From contig JAHBMJ010001196.1 of NCBI GenBank assembly GCA_018398765.1, forward strand, positions 913 to 30,912: DNA of 30,000 nucleotides. Reading direction: 5' to 3'. Every line of letters begins with the position of its first letter. Positions within the stretch are counted from its first letter, which is position 1. Made by a program: the position numbers and the translations under genes. The DNA comes from Chromera velia (taxonomy: Eukaryota > Sar > Chromeraceae). This document shows positions 9,375-19,300 of the stretch, piece after piece. The notes under the pieces are model-generated. The model was not told the origin of the DNA, did no database searches, and saw only the letters and a list, made by a program, of their open reading frames with translations.

Positions 9375-9702
9375 TCAGAAAAATATATAGACTAACGAGC
9401 AACATCGTTTAACAGCGATGCTTTGCTGAAAGACTTCTTTCTTAAGTCGTTTGGAAAGAATCTCTGCTTCATCTTTCTCTGTGTACAATTGCTTTATTGT
9501 GCTCTTTGTATCGATCGCTGCTGTATGAAAAAATGCTTGCAAGGCCCTGGCATATAAGGTAGACGGACGTGGCAGGCTTGCCGGGGCTAAGGGCCTATTG
9601 AAAAGTCGGTACAAATCAATGCCCAGGGGATCCGCGTCTCTCCCATCTTCTGATGCTCCCCCCTCAAGAGGTCTTCTATCAAAAAGTCGGGGTCTTGCAA
9701 CA
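9375..9702 (-). CDS. Transposase N-proximal segment (second frame)
   Basis: An open frame continuing from a segment reading RPRLFDRRPLEGG and DADPLGIDLYRLFNRPLAP into SIKQ-type helical sequence (FHTAAIDTKSTIKQLYTEKD, then EILSKRLKKEVFQQ). It overlaps the end of the zinc-finger frame upstream, from which it is offset, so an intron or a small indel near 9700 separates them. The charged, helical character resembles linker regions of long transposases. No catalytic motif is visible. The real exon probably ends before the TGA at 9375, at an unidentified donor. Confidence 0.4.
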
Positions 9703-10231
9703 TGTTGAGCAACTCTGTTGACTTCGAGTCGCTAAGCCCTAACAGACTAACAATAAATAAAAAGCGTGCCTGACTGTACGAAATGTACTTCCAAACATAC
9801 TCAGTTTCTTCAGTCAGAGGGTTCTCGTCCTCCCACTCGGAGCTGTCGCTATCGCTCTCGTCCTCCTAACCTCCATCGCCGTCTGCACCATCTGCATGTG
9901 AATCGTGCTCCTGCTCACCCCCAACATAGCCCCCATCATGCGGTGAGGCATCATACAATACATCGTGCACCGCCCCGGGTTCTCGGAAGGCAGACAGCGC
10001 TTGAAGCTGGGCCTCCCCCAGCATCATTCTGTGTGCGTCTCGCAGATGATTGGTAATAAAAGAATTTTTGGATATGGGGCCGGAATGTCGAATCGTCCAT
10101 CCGCACCCTGGTCCAGGGCATCGCCACACGCCCACATCTCCAAACTTTTGCGACGATCTTTCAAACAGAGCACGACCTCTGGCTCCTTTCCCCAGGCCCT
10201 TCCCACGGGGCGGCTTTCGAGTTGGAGCCAT
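9594..10231 (-). CDS. Zinc-finger N-terminus of the transposase group
   Basis: Begins at ATG 10231 with a basic tail (MAPTRKPPRGKGLGKGARGR). It then has a C-x4-C ... H-x4-H finger: VWRCPGPGCGWTIRH followed by SFITNHLRDAH, residues about 36-70, like the C2H2/BED-type fingers at the N-termini of Plavaka and KDZ transposases. After an acidic patch there is one in-frame TAG (near 9864), and the same frame continues convincingly (EDESDSDSSEWEDENPLTEE, then SQARFLFIVSLLGLSDSKS) to about 9594. Likely role: DNA binding at the element ends. It diverges from the rightward gene, with about 516 bp between the two starts. Confidence 0.5.
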
Positions 10232-10747
10232 AACGGCACCGCGTTCACAGAACAGAAGGCTACTTGGGGCTGCTTGAGGCGGAATGAGGCGACTTTTGAG
10301 GCTACTTGCTGATCGAATGCTTCAGAAAGAGGAATAGAAAGAGATAGCAGAGAGAGGCTGCTGAACGCTGCAGGTTGCTTTTCCCCGTTGCGAAGTGTTG
10401 CGCTGCATGTCGCTGCGTGTGCGTATATATCGCCTCCTAGACGTGCCGCCCGGCCCATGCGTGCCGATGCGTGCATGCGCCGCCGCGCTCCGCATTGGCG
10501 TACGTGCAAAAAAAAAAGTCACTCCTCCAGAACAACAAGTCGTTCTTCACTGCCCTGAAGTGACGTCTTTGTTGCTTCTGTGTTCGCTTACAACCTCTTC
10601 AGAATTGTTGCATCACACCTAATTGAACCTCGTGTGCTCCTGTGGTGACATGCAATCCCTACGCATACGCACAGTTTTTTTCACTTCGATCAAGGATACA
10701 CTTTCTTTTCTCTTCCGTCTCTGAGTCGTCCTGTTCGCCTTTCGTTC
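10232..10747. promoter_or_regulatory. Divergent promoter region of the transposon
   Basis: This intergenic stretch separates the leftward zinc-finger start (10231) from the rightward start (10748). It is locally GC-rich (10430-10500) and holds a TATA-like GTATATATCG near 10422 and an isolated GTGCATGC near 10471. No strong operator or repeat is shared with the element ends. Placement rather than motif content supports a promoter role. Confidence 0.4.
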
Positions 10748-12697
10748 ATGTCAGGGCACAGGCCAAAGCTACCGCTTCTGGATGGTGTAAAGGATAAGAA
10801 GAAAGTGCTGAAGAGACAGCATACTGCGGGATCGGGGTGTGCTGCAGAGATAGCTGATGACGCAGCAGCAGCAACAACAACTGTAAAAAAGTTCCGAGGG
10901 AAAAATCGAAAAAAGAAAGTTGCCAAGGTCGAGGCCTCCTCGCATCAGGCAGACTCCGACACTGAGCTTGATAACACGTCGGAGGGAAAGAGAAAGAAGA
11001 GATCTGCTGTTGACGTCGTCAACAAAGAGATGAAGGCCCTCGAGAAGAAGGCTGCGCGACTGAAGGACTGGAAGAAGATCAAAGAGTACATCGACATATG
11101 GCTGCGGATTTTTGAGAAACTGCTCAAGCTCGACATCGCAGCAGAGGTGCGTCAAATCCTCCGAGAACCCCGCCCTGGTGTCCAGAACCTTCGAGGGCTC
11201 CCGCTCTTCATTGCTACAACCCCAGTGATGGAGGAAGAGACGGTTGAGTCTGGCCGATTCGAAGAGCCGAAGCTGCTTTCGAAGAGGGGGAAAAAGGGCC
11301 CAAGCCCGCTGACTGCCGCCTTTTCGCAGCATGTTGAGGGAATCGTGTCCAACAAAGACTACATCGGTCTCGGAAACCTCTTCTTCCTCTTCGCGCGGTC
11401 AGTGATTCACACTCACTGAGAGTATATCTTTACTGTTATTCCCGTCTCCTTTTTTTCTCTGCCTTCGCTCACCACGATCAGACTCCTTATCTATCTATCT
11501 TACTTGAACTCTCCTTTCTTCGCATCTTGTGGTTGGAAACACCCCTTTCCCCTCTGGTGACTGCCTTCGTTCTCTTGCCTCACCACCGTCCGTACCCTTC
11601 TTGTATCAGCTTTACCTTGTCTTCTTCGTTCTATCCCTCATCAGACCACTTGACTCTTGGTTTCTCTGCAGCAGTGACGTCACTCGTTGTGATCCACATT
11701 TCTTTGGAGCGTTTCCTTCCATTGAGTCGATGAAGCAAGGGAACATCCTAGATTGGGAGCATCAAAAAGGGAAGAACCCTCGCATCAAGGTGTTGGAGGA
11801 GACGGTGGTGGGTGTCGCAAACCGAACTACTGTGGACAATAACAACCTGATATCCAAGATGTTCGAGGCCGTTCACAACGTCTTCTATAAGGAGTTCGAC
11901 AAAGACTTCCCATCCACCATCGTGCACTTTCAGCCCAAAAAGAATGCTACATCCTTCCTGTCCGCCATCGAGGCCATTGAGGCTCAGTGTGGGAGTTCGG
12001 ACACAGGGGGCCCAGCGTTCTATGGAAAGTTTGCCAAGCTGAAGAGGTTGGTCTCTTTGTCTTTCTCGCTGTTTTTCGCTTCGTCTTCACCGCTTTTCTC
12101 TTCCCTTTTCTCTTTGTCTTTCTCGCTATCTTCGCTTCGTCTTCACCGCTTTTCTCTTCCCCTTTCTCTTTGTCTTTCTCGCTGTCTTTTGCTTCCCTCT
12201 ACCCCCTCCAAGGCTCTTTCTCTCCCATTGCTCCCATGTCTTCGATTGTTCTTCATGTTTCCCCCCCGTTCTCTTCCCATCTCTTCCCTTTCTGCAGCAT
12301 CACAGGTACAGCAGGAAAGCTGTTTGCTGCACCAGTGGATCTTATCACCTTCTGCTATAACACTCTGAAAATACTCCTCGACACCATTGAGATGTGGTCG
12401 TCCAACAACACCGACTTCCTCTGTCCAGCGATCCTCTTAGGTCCGAAGACAGTTGCAGACTTTGCCACTCAGGCGATCAAGGCGCTCGAGGGAGGCAAGT
12501 GGTTCCCCGAGTCCTACTTCAAGGGCTTTGCGCCCAACGGATCTCAAGGTGTGACACAATCGGAGACAGCCAAAGCGATTTTGTACAACGCAAAGGTGAG
12601 AAAAAGAATTTTTCTCTCGTCTCTTTCTTTTTCATTCCTCTCTCTCTCTCCCGCTCTCCCTCTATCTCTCTTTCTCTCTCTCGTTGGTCAGTTTGTT

Positions 12698-12736
<39 letters not shown>

Positions 12737-12738
12737 TC

Positions 12739-12788
<50 letters not shown>

Positions 12789-13696
12789 GTTTCTCTTTCT
12801 CTGTTTCTTTCTCTCTCTACATATGGCTACATCTGTCCTTCAGACTTCCTTTTTTTGTTTGTCCAATTGCAGCTCATTGCAGGGGTATCTCCCAGGGACA
12901 CATCCAGAAAGTGGGTGACTGATGTTCACCACCTTGTTGACTTCATCGAGTTTCTCCAGAGGTCTCAAGCAGATGCCGTCTCCATCTTGAAGGAGGGGTC
13001 TGCGCACCCCCCAGCAGACAGTTCTGAGGTAGAGCGATTGGAGAAAAGAGTGGATACCCTTAGTGCCTACCTCAGGACCTCCCTCCTCCCACCCCGCTCC
13101 AAGTGGACCGATACTACTTTCTCAAAACTGTGGAAACAGACCAACAGGTTCCTTCACTTCGATTGTGAGAAGACAGAGAGAGAGGGGAGGGAGGGAGGTA
13201 GGGATGGGGCATAAAAGGAGAGGCAAATGATCTCGCAGAGGTCGGACAGGGTGGGGTGGAGGAGGTGCAGGAGGAAGGGTATAAAGGCAGAGATGCCGAA
13301 GAGCAGGAGGAGGAGGAGCAGGATATCGCGATGGGGGAGGGAGAGGTTACGGAGGGAAGAGGTCTCTTCTACTCCGATGAGGATGACGCCAAGAAGGAGA
13401 ATGAGGATGATGCCAAGAAGGAGAATGAAGATGATGCCGAGAAGGAGAAGGAGCTGCTCAGGCAGCTCGCGGAGATTCAGAAGAAGAAAAAAACTGCTAA
13501 CAAGGGCGAGGGGGGGCCTGGCAGAGCCAGCAAGAAGGGGGGCGGAAGTTTGCGTGTGGTCGGCACACAGTCCCAGGGCTTCCGCCGTGTTGCTCCTACA
13601 GCTTTGGCTGTGCGAAATGAATCTTTTTCGTCTTCGTCGTCCTTCTCTGCCGGGTCGGGACGTCCCGCCGGCGTGTACAAGGCCCGACATTATTGA
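10748..13696 (+). CDS. Multi-exon transposon partner gene, function unknown
   Basis: Proposed exons: 10748-11397, 11672-12046, 12298-12595, 12873-13197 and 13239-13696. The first four join in phase with GT-AG borders (GTCAGT, GTTGGT and GTGAGA donors; CTGCAG, CTGCAG and TTGCAG acceptors). If the last junction is not used, the protein ends at 13214. The N-terminus is very basic (GKNRKKKVAKVEA), then mixed helix-rich (WKKIKEYIDIWLRIFEKLLK, then AAEVRQILREP). The middle exons are more conserved-looking (AGKLFAAPVDLITFCYNTLK, then GKWFPESYFKGFAPNG). The C-terminus is acidic with a tandem DDAKKENE repeat and a Ser-rich tail. I do not recognise the family. Its place inside the TIRs suggests an accessory role such as subterminal-repeat binding, as TNPA does in CACTA elements, but no DNA-binding fold is evident. 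Confidence 0.6.
12050..12297. repeat. Polypyrimidine repeat in intron 2
   Basis: The intron between exons 2 and 3 of the rightward gene is a C/T-rich tract with two or more copies of a unit of about 60-65 bp built around CTTCGTCTTCACCGCTTTTC. It is not coding. Confidence 0.6.
12640..12820. repeat. (TC)n microsatellite in intron 3
   Basis: Long CT-dinucleotide runs interrupted by TTTC, inside the intron 12596-12872. Frames through it are Ser/Leu/Phe repeats without meaning. Confidence 0.85.
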
Positions 13697-13731
13697 TGTG
13701 CTTGCATCCACCTTTCCTCCCTCCATTCATT

Positions 13732-13959
13732 CATTCTTGCAACGACGTCTCCTCTGTTTGTTCATTCACACAGAGGTGAGGTGTCCTCCCATTCATGCAA
13801 CGACGTCTCCTCTGTCCGTTCATTCGCACAGAGGTCAGGTGTCCTCCCATTCATGCAACGACGTCTCCTCTGTCCATTCATTCACACAGAGGTCAGGTGT
13901 CCCCCCATTCATGCAACGACGTCTCCTCTGTCCGTTCATTCATACAGAGGTCAGGTGTC
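13732..13959. repeat. 58-bp tandem repeat, four copies
   Basis: The unit begins ATTCATGCAACGACGTCTCC and ends CAGAGGTCAGGTGTC. Copies are in exact 58-bp register (AACGACG at 13741, 13799, 13857 and 13915) and differ by a few substitutions. A degraded fragment recurs at about 14060-14100. It lies just 3' of the rightward gene, inside the transposon's right end. Confidence 0.9.
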
Positions 13960-14257
13960 GAAGGAGGAGGAGAACGAAGGGAAAAAAAGGAAAAGCTCTC
14001 TGCTCTCTTCTCTCTCCTCTCTTCTCTCTAATGACAGAAAAGCTCCTTTCACCTGTCTGCATGTCAGGTGTCCTCCTCCTCAACGTCCGTTCATTCAGGT
14101 CCCCTTCTATTTCTTGTCTGGTTGTGTAGATTGATCGCAAGCTCATTGACTAGTTGGTTGAACATCAGACAGCCCGAGAAAGGCACTACATGGTAGCCAT
14201 AATAGCTGCCATATGGTGATGAAGCAAACGTTACGCATAATGAGTATTTGAAACAGA

Positions 14258-14417
14258 TAGTCACTATATTCATTTCTAATCATTGATTGATTTTGATTGA
14301 ATGCATAATTATTATAGCAAAATAATCATTATATTCACATAATGATTATCCATTTACATAATACCTGACTAATGATTAGAAATGAATAGAGTGACTATTG
14401 GTATTGGGTAATCATTA
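14258..14417. repeat. Right subterminal repeats and palindrome
   Basis: Copies of TAATCATTA or close variants lie at 14278, 14323, 14341, 14370 and 14409. In addition, 14258-14284 is an inverted copy of 14371-14397 (ATAGTCACT.TATTCATTTC core, about 25/27), so this end can fold into a stem of about 140 bp. It mirrors the AT-rich left end. Confidence 0.75.
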
Positions 14418-14430
14418 TTGAAACATAGCT

Positions 14431-14448
14431 TGAGTTAACCCACTGATG
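14431..14448 (-). repeat. Right terminal inverted repeat
   Basis: TGAGTTAACCCACTGATG, the inverted partner of 5722-5739 (17/18). CCCC follows immediately outside. Confidence 0.75.
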
Positions 14449-15600
14449 CCCCTTCAATTGAGTCAATTCATGTGTACCTGGTGAGCCGGCTAAAGTGTGG
14501 GTCTCTCTTTATCTGCCTATTTCCGTCCCCACCCACTGGTAGTCGTGCACCTCTACGTGAAAAACAGAGCCTGACCACTCTTTAGTGATGAGACTGGTCA
14601 TGCAAAGACTCTCCTTGTTACCAATACTCTGAAGGGGGTATAGACAGTAGCTAGAGGCTGCGAGGGGCTCTTAGTCTTGTTACCGTTGAACTTCTGATAC
14701 CCTTCTGATGACAAGCTGACGGATGCTGACGATCTGATAAAAGATGTGACTTTGGGGGCAATTTTGATGCATCGATGGGGTCGGAAGCACAGCGGGGCAC
14801 AGAAACAGTAGCGGACAGTGAGGGGGCGTGAACCGATTTGAATAGGCTGGCAGCGATCTCTCGGCAGTATACTTAGGGAATAAGGGTGTAAGAATNGGGG
14901 GGGGGGGTGCGTTCGAGCTCTTAGGACTCCAGATCCGACGGAGTCCCCCCCGTTCGAGCTCTAGAGAGATCAGACCCTTGTGAACGGGGACCCCCCCGTT
15001 TGGAGAGCTCTATATAAGAAAAAGTGCTAGGTCATGAAGATAACCTAGATAAACCTAGATGATGACCTTCATGAAGCCTAAACTATTCTCAACTCTAACT
15101 CAAAACATACTTAAACTTCTGAAATTCTAGCTAAAATCTTCTTGTAACATTTTGTAACTTGAATAAAATTAACTTCAGCATCAATTGAATTCAACTCCGT
15201 CATGAGATGTCATTAATCAGCTTCTAATTTTTTCTAATTTGTCATCAAACAAAGAATGGCAGAGGCAGAAACACTTGCGATATAGACATTAGGTGATCGA
15301 TGTGCCCTTATGTATCAGGGTAGTCGTTGTGCGCCTGCAGAAAGGCAGCCAAAATTCTCTTGAAAGGACTTCAGAGGGAAAGACAATGAAAAAATTAATG
15401 GTCGGCAACGGATCAGCGATCTCAATGGGGTCTGGGCTTGAGCAGCAGAATCAGCAGCAGTGAGTGGTGTGATGGTATTACAGTCAGCAGCAGTATAAGG
15501 CAAGAGAAAACAGAACAACCGTACAAAAAAGCAACTGTTCACAGAAGGCGGGGCATGGCGGGGCAGATGAATCATTCAGTGACAGACTTGAAAAATTAAT
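14449..15600. other. Unassigned DNA with G/C-tract motifs
   Basis: No gene is supported. At 14896 an N sits in a G-run. Between 14907 and 15012 a motif of the form CCCCCCCGTTCGAGCTCT is repeated about three times with variation, and a related copy follows near 15640. A TATATAAG at 15011 has no gene behind it. From 15040 to 15260 the DNA is plain AT-rich. Confidence 0.5.
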
Positions 15601-15672
15601 TTTGATTGTGCGCACAAACTCTGCACGCCTCCCGTTCGATCCGATGGGTCCCCCCCCCTATTCGTGCTCTGT

Positions 15673-15734
15673 GGCCCCGTCCGAAGGACGGGGCCCCCCC
15701 GTCGGGCAGGCTTCTGCCTGCCTCGCCGACGGGG
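15673..15734. repeat. Two adjacent strong GC hairpins
   Basis: The first is a perfect 10-bp stem, GGCCCCGTCC/GGACGGGGCC, with a GAA loop (15673-15695). The second has a 9-bp outer stem, CCCCGTCGG/CCGACGGGG (15697-15705 with 15726-15734), and a 6-bp inner stem, GCAGGC/GCCTGC, with a TTCT loop. They are flanked by C-runs. No neighbouring gene explains them. Confidence 0.8.
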
Positions 15735-16230
15735 TCCCCCCCCCCTGTCTAAAAGAGATTTTACACCCCTATCTGAGGGAAACAGTGATGGAGGTCACCA
15801 TCCCACAACATCTAGGAAAGGATTCACTGCATCTGTATGGTAATAATATAATCTCTTATCTCGCCATCATCCTCAAACTTCAAACGTCCAAAATAGAGAG
15901 CCTTTTTTCAGTGCCATAGTGGTTTTCCCCCGTGTTGCCACCTGACAGGGAACCGACAGCAGAGGAAAAAAAAAAAATGGTTGGTTGCCATGGCCTGATT
16001 CGAGCGGCTGGCCCCAGAGGTGGTACAATCAAAGGGTATGAGAGCACAGACGGCGGCGTTCAAGACAAATGCGAGGGATACAGCGAGACTCAGTGGCGCT
16101 CAGTAGATGGGTTCAACTTGGCCTAGCCTAGGGCCTAGCTGCCAATGGGTCGCAATGGGTATGGTTGGAAGAGAGTCGACATAGAGGTTGTGAGGGGAGT
16201 ATACGTATTGATTCCAGAGCGGGAGGCAAA
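15735..16230. other. Unassigned non-coding DNA
   Basis: Short frames only; nothing recognisable. An A-run lies at 15966-15977. Confidence 0.4.
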
Positions 16231-16233
16231 CAG

Positions 16234-16350
16234 TCTCAAGTGCGTTTCTGAGGCGCAAGCTCTAGAACTGAGCTGTCCTTTCTTCTGCCCTAGAGCTGAG
16301 CTTCCTGATCACGCATTTCTGAAGCGCGAGCTGAGCCTCCAGAACTGAGC
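16234..16350. repeat. Left border motif of the minisatellite
   Basis: Short degenerate repeats around CTAGAGCTGAGC (TCTAGAACTGAGC, CTAGAGCTGAGC, CCAGAACTGAGCC). The same family appears at the other border (about 19445-19570) in the same orientation. Confidence 0.5.
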
Positions 16351-19300
16351 CACGGCTTATGGATGGAGATGGTTGGAGAGGGAGATGGAGTCAGCATGCG
16401 GATGAAAAGGAAGATAGGGATATCGATGAAGAGGGAGGTAGAGGTGGCATGCAGATAAACAGGGAGATGGAGTGACTGTTGGTATATGGATCGAGAGAGA
16501 GGTGGAGTCGGCGTGTAGCCGGATTATAGTAAGGAGATAAAGTCGGTATGCATGTGGAGAAGGAGATGTATTGGAGCAAAATGAAGTCAGCGTATGGATG
16601 GAGAGGGGCATGGAGTCAGCATATGAATAGAAAAGAAGATTACATTAATGTGTGTATGAAGAACAATTTAGTTGGAGATGGAGTCGGGGTGTGAATGGAC
16701 TCCGAGAGGGTGATTGAGATTGGTGTATGGGTGGAGAGCGTGATGGAGCTGGTGTATAGATCTAGTATATGGATGGAGAGGGTGACGGATGGTGATAGAG
16801 TTTGGTGTATGGATGGAGAGGGTGTATGATGGAGTTTGGTATATGGATGGGGAGGGTGATAGAGTTGCCATGGTGTGTGGATGGAGGGAGTAATGAAGCT
16901 GGTATGTGGATAGAGAGGGTAGTGGAGTTGGTGTCTCAGTGTGGATGGTAACGGTGATGGAGTTGGTGTATAGATGGAAAGGGTGATAGAGTTGGTGTGT
17001 GGATAGAAAGGGTAATGGGGTAGCTATGTAGTTGGAGAGGGTGATAGAGTTGGTGTGTGGATGGAGAGTGTGTCACTGATAGAGTTAGTGTGCGGATGGA
17101 GTGGGTGATGGAGTTAGTATAAGGATGGAGGGGGTGATGGAGTTGGTATATGGATGGAGAGGGTGGTGGAGTTGGTGTGTAGATATAGAGGGCGACAGAC
17201 GGTGATGGAGTTGGTGTGAAGATAGGGAGGGCGACAAGCGGTAATAGAGTTTAGTGTGTGGATGGAGGGGGTGATGAAGTTGGTGTGTTGATGAAGAGGG
17301 TAGTGGAGTTGGTGTATGGATGAAGAGCCTCAGGGTAGTGGAGTTGGTATGTAGATGGAGAGGGCGACAGACGGTGATAAAGTTAGTGTACAGATGGAGA
17401 AGGTGACAGACGGTGATAGAGTTCAACTTGGTGTGTGGTTAGCGGTGGTTGGAGAGGGTGACAGACGGTGATAGTCTGATAGAGTTGGTGTGTGGATGGA
17501 GACGGTGATAGAATTGCAATTATAGTATGTGCATGGATTGTCCAGAAGAGGGTAATGGAGTTAAGCTTTGTGTATGGATGGAGGCCAAGGGTGTTACTGA
17601 TGGAGTTAGTGTGTGGATGGAGAGCCTCAGGGTAATAGATTTGGTGTGTGGATGGAAAGGGTGATGAAGTTGGTGTGTGGATGGTCCAGGAGAGGGTGAT
17701 GCATGGAGTTAAGCTTAAAGTTTGTATGTAGATAAAGAAGGTGTCGCTGATAGAGTTGGTGTATGGATGGAGAGGATGATGGTGCTTGGTGTATGGAATT
17801 GTGTGGATAGAGAGGGTGATAGAGTTAGTGTGTGGATAGAGAGAGTGATAGAGCTAGTACTAGGAGCTGGTATCACAGTGGGGATGGAGAAGGTGATGGA
17901 GTTGGTATGTAGATGGAGAGGATGATGGTCTCAAGAGTTTGTGTATGGATGGTCCAAGACAGTCTAATGGAGTTGGTGTATAAATGAAGAGGGTATAAAG
18001 TTTGCTGTATAGATGGAGAGGATGATGAAGTTGGTGTATAGATCGAGGGAGTGATGGTCCCAGGAGTTTGTGTGTGGATAGAGAGGGTGATGGAGTCAGA
18101 TGGAGTAACTGTTGGTATATCGATGGAAAGGATGATGGAGTTGGAGTGTGGGTGGAGACTCTGAAGATGATGGAGTTGGTGTGTGGATAGAGAGGGTGAT
18201 AGAGTTGGTGTGTGGATGGTCCATGGTTGGTCTAGGAGAGGGTGATGCATGGAGTTAAGCTTAAAGTTTGTGTATGGATGGACAGGGTGTCGCTGATGGA
18301 GTTAGTCTGTGGATAGAGAGGATGATGGTGCTTGGTATATAAAATTGTGTGGATGGAGAGGGTGATGGAGTTGGTGTGTGGATAGAGAGAGTGATGAAGA
18401 TGGTATCACAGTGGGGAGGGAGAGGGTGATGGAGTTGGTGTGTGGATGGAGAGGATGATGGTCTCAAGAGTTTGTATGTGGATGGTCTAGGACAGTTTGA
18501 TAGAGTTGGTATATGAATGGAGAGGGTATGGAGTTTGCTGTATAGATGGAGAGGATGATGAAGTTGGTGTGTAGATCGAGGGGGTGATGGTCTCAGGAGT
18601 TTGTGTGTGGATGGAGAGGGTAATGGAGTTAGATGGAGTAACTGTTGGTGTATTGATGGAAAGGGTGATGGAGTTGGAGTCTGAGTGGAGACTCTGAAGA
18701 TGATAGAGTTGGTATGTAGATGGAGAAGGTGATGGAGTTGGTATATGGATGCAGAAAGCATGGAGTTTGCTGTGTAGATGGGGAGGATGATGAAGTTTGG
18801 TGTGTGGATGTCTGAAGAGAGTGATGGAGATTCTTTCTGGGTAGCAGAAGTGATGGAGTTGGTGTGTGAATAGAGAGAGTGATGGACTTGGCGTGTGGAT
18901 CGAGAGGATATCACTGATGGAGTCGGTGCTACTGTATGGATGGAGAGGGCGATGGAGTTCAAACTTGGTATGTGAATGGAGAAGGTGATTGAGTTGGGGT
19001 ATGGATGGAGAGAGTGATAGAGTTAGCGTGAAGATAGAGAAGGAGATGGAAACTCATCATGGGGTCGGCATATGGATTGACTCCAAATCCGGAGAGTGAT
19101 AGAGTGTGTGTGGGGGTAGAGAGGATAATGAAATTCAATCTTGTGCATATATGGATGGTAAAAAGAATGGGGTCGGCATGTGTATGGAGGAAGAGATGTG
19201 ACTGGAGCGAGAAATGGAGTTTGTGACACTTCGTATGTGGACGGAGAGGGTTATGGACTTAATATGAAGTTTAATATGGTATATGGATAGAGAAGGTGAT

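Larger units (their letters stand above)
7904..9634. repeat. 34-bp inverted duplication (7904-7937 and 9601-9634)
   Basis: The 34 bases at 9601-9634 match the reverse complement of 7904-7937 at 32 positions, including 24 in a row (9608-9631 against 7907-7930). One copy lies in the coding frame that reads DPLGIDLYRLF. The other lies just 5' of the 470-codon transposase frame. The interval between them contains the GIY-YIG-like and Cys-rich segments. Confidence 0.85.
5722..14448. mobile_element. Large DNA transposon with TIRs and divergent genes (CACTA/Plavaka-like)
   Basis: The left end has CATCAGTAGGTTAACTCA at 5722-5739. The right end has TGAGTTAACCCACTGATG at 14431-14448, whose reverse complement matches the left at 17 of 18 bases. 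CCC precedes the left end and follows the right end, giving a possible 3-bp target duplication; 2-3 bp duplications are known for CACTA elements. Both ends are followed inward by AT-rich DNA with about five or six TAATCATTA/TAATGATTA copies, like the subterminal transposase-binding repeats of CACTA elements. The interior has a leftward transposase-like group (10231 to 5923) and a rightward gene (10748-13696). The leftward frames contain some interruptions, so this copy may not be autonomous. Confidence 0.72.

Noticed and set aside
10748-13696. TET/JBP or other DNA-modifying enzyme, as known for some KDZ elements
   Set aside because: No HxD...H iron-binding pattern or other TET/JBP signature could be seen in the exons.
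13732-13959. CRISPR-like array
   Set aside because: The 58-bp units are contiguous with no unique spacers, in a eukaryotic context; it is a plain tandem repeat.
5722-14448. Polinton or other capsid-bearing element
   Set aside because: No polymerase B, packaging ATPase, protease or capsid-like segment is visible; short TIRs, a 3-bp flank and a transposase-like core fit a plain DNA transposon.
15005-15020. TATATAAG as a promoter
   Set aside because: No coding region or transcript-like structure follows on either strand within 1 kb.
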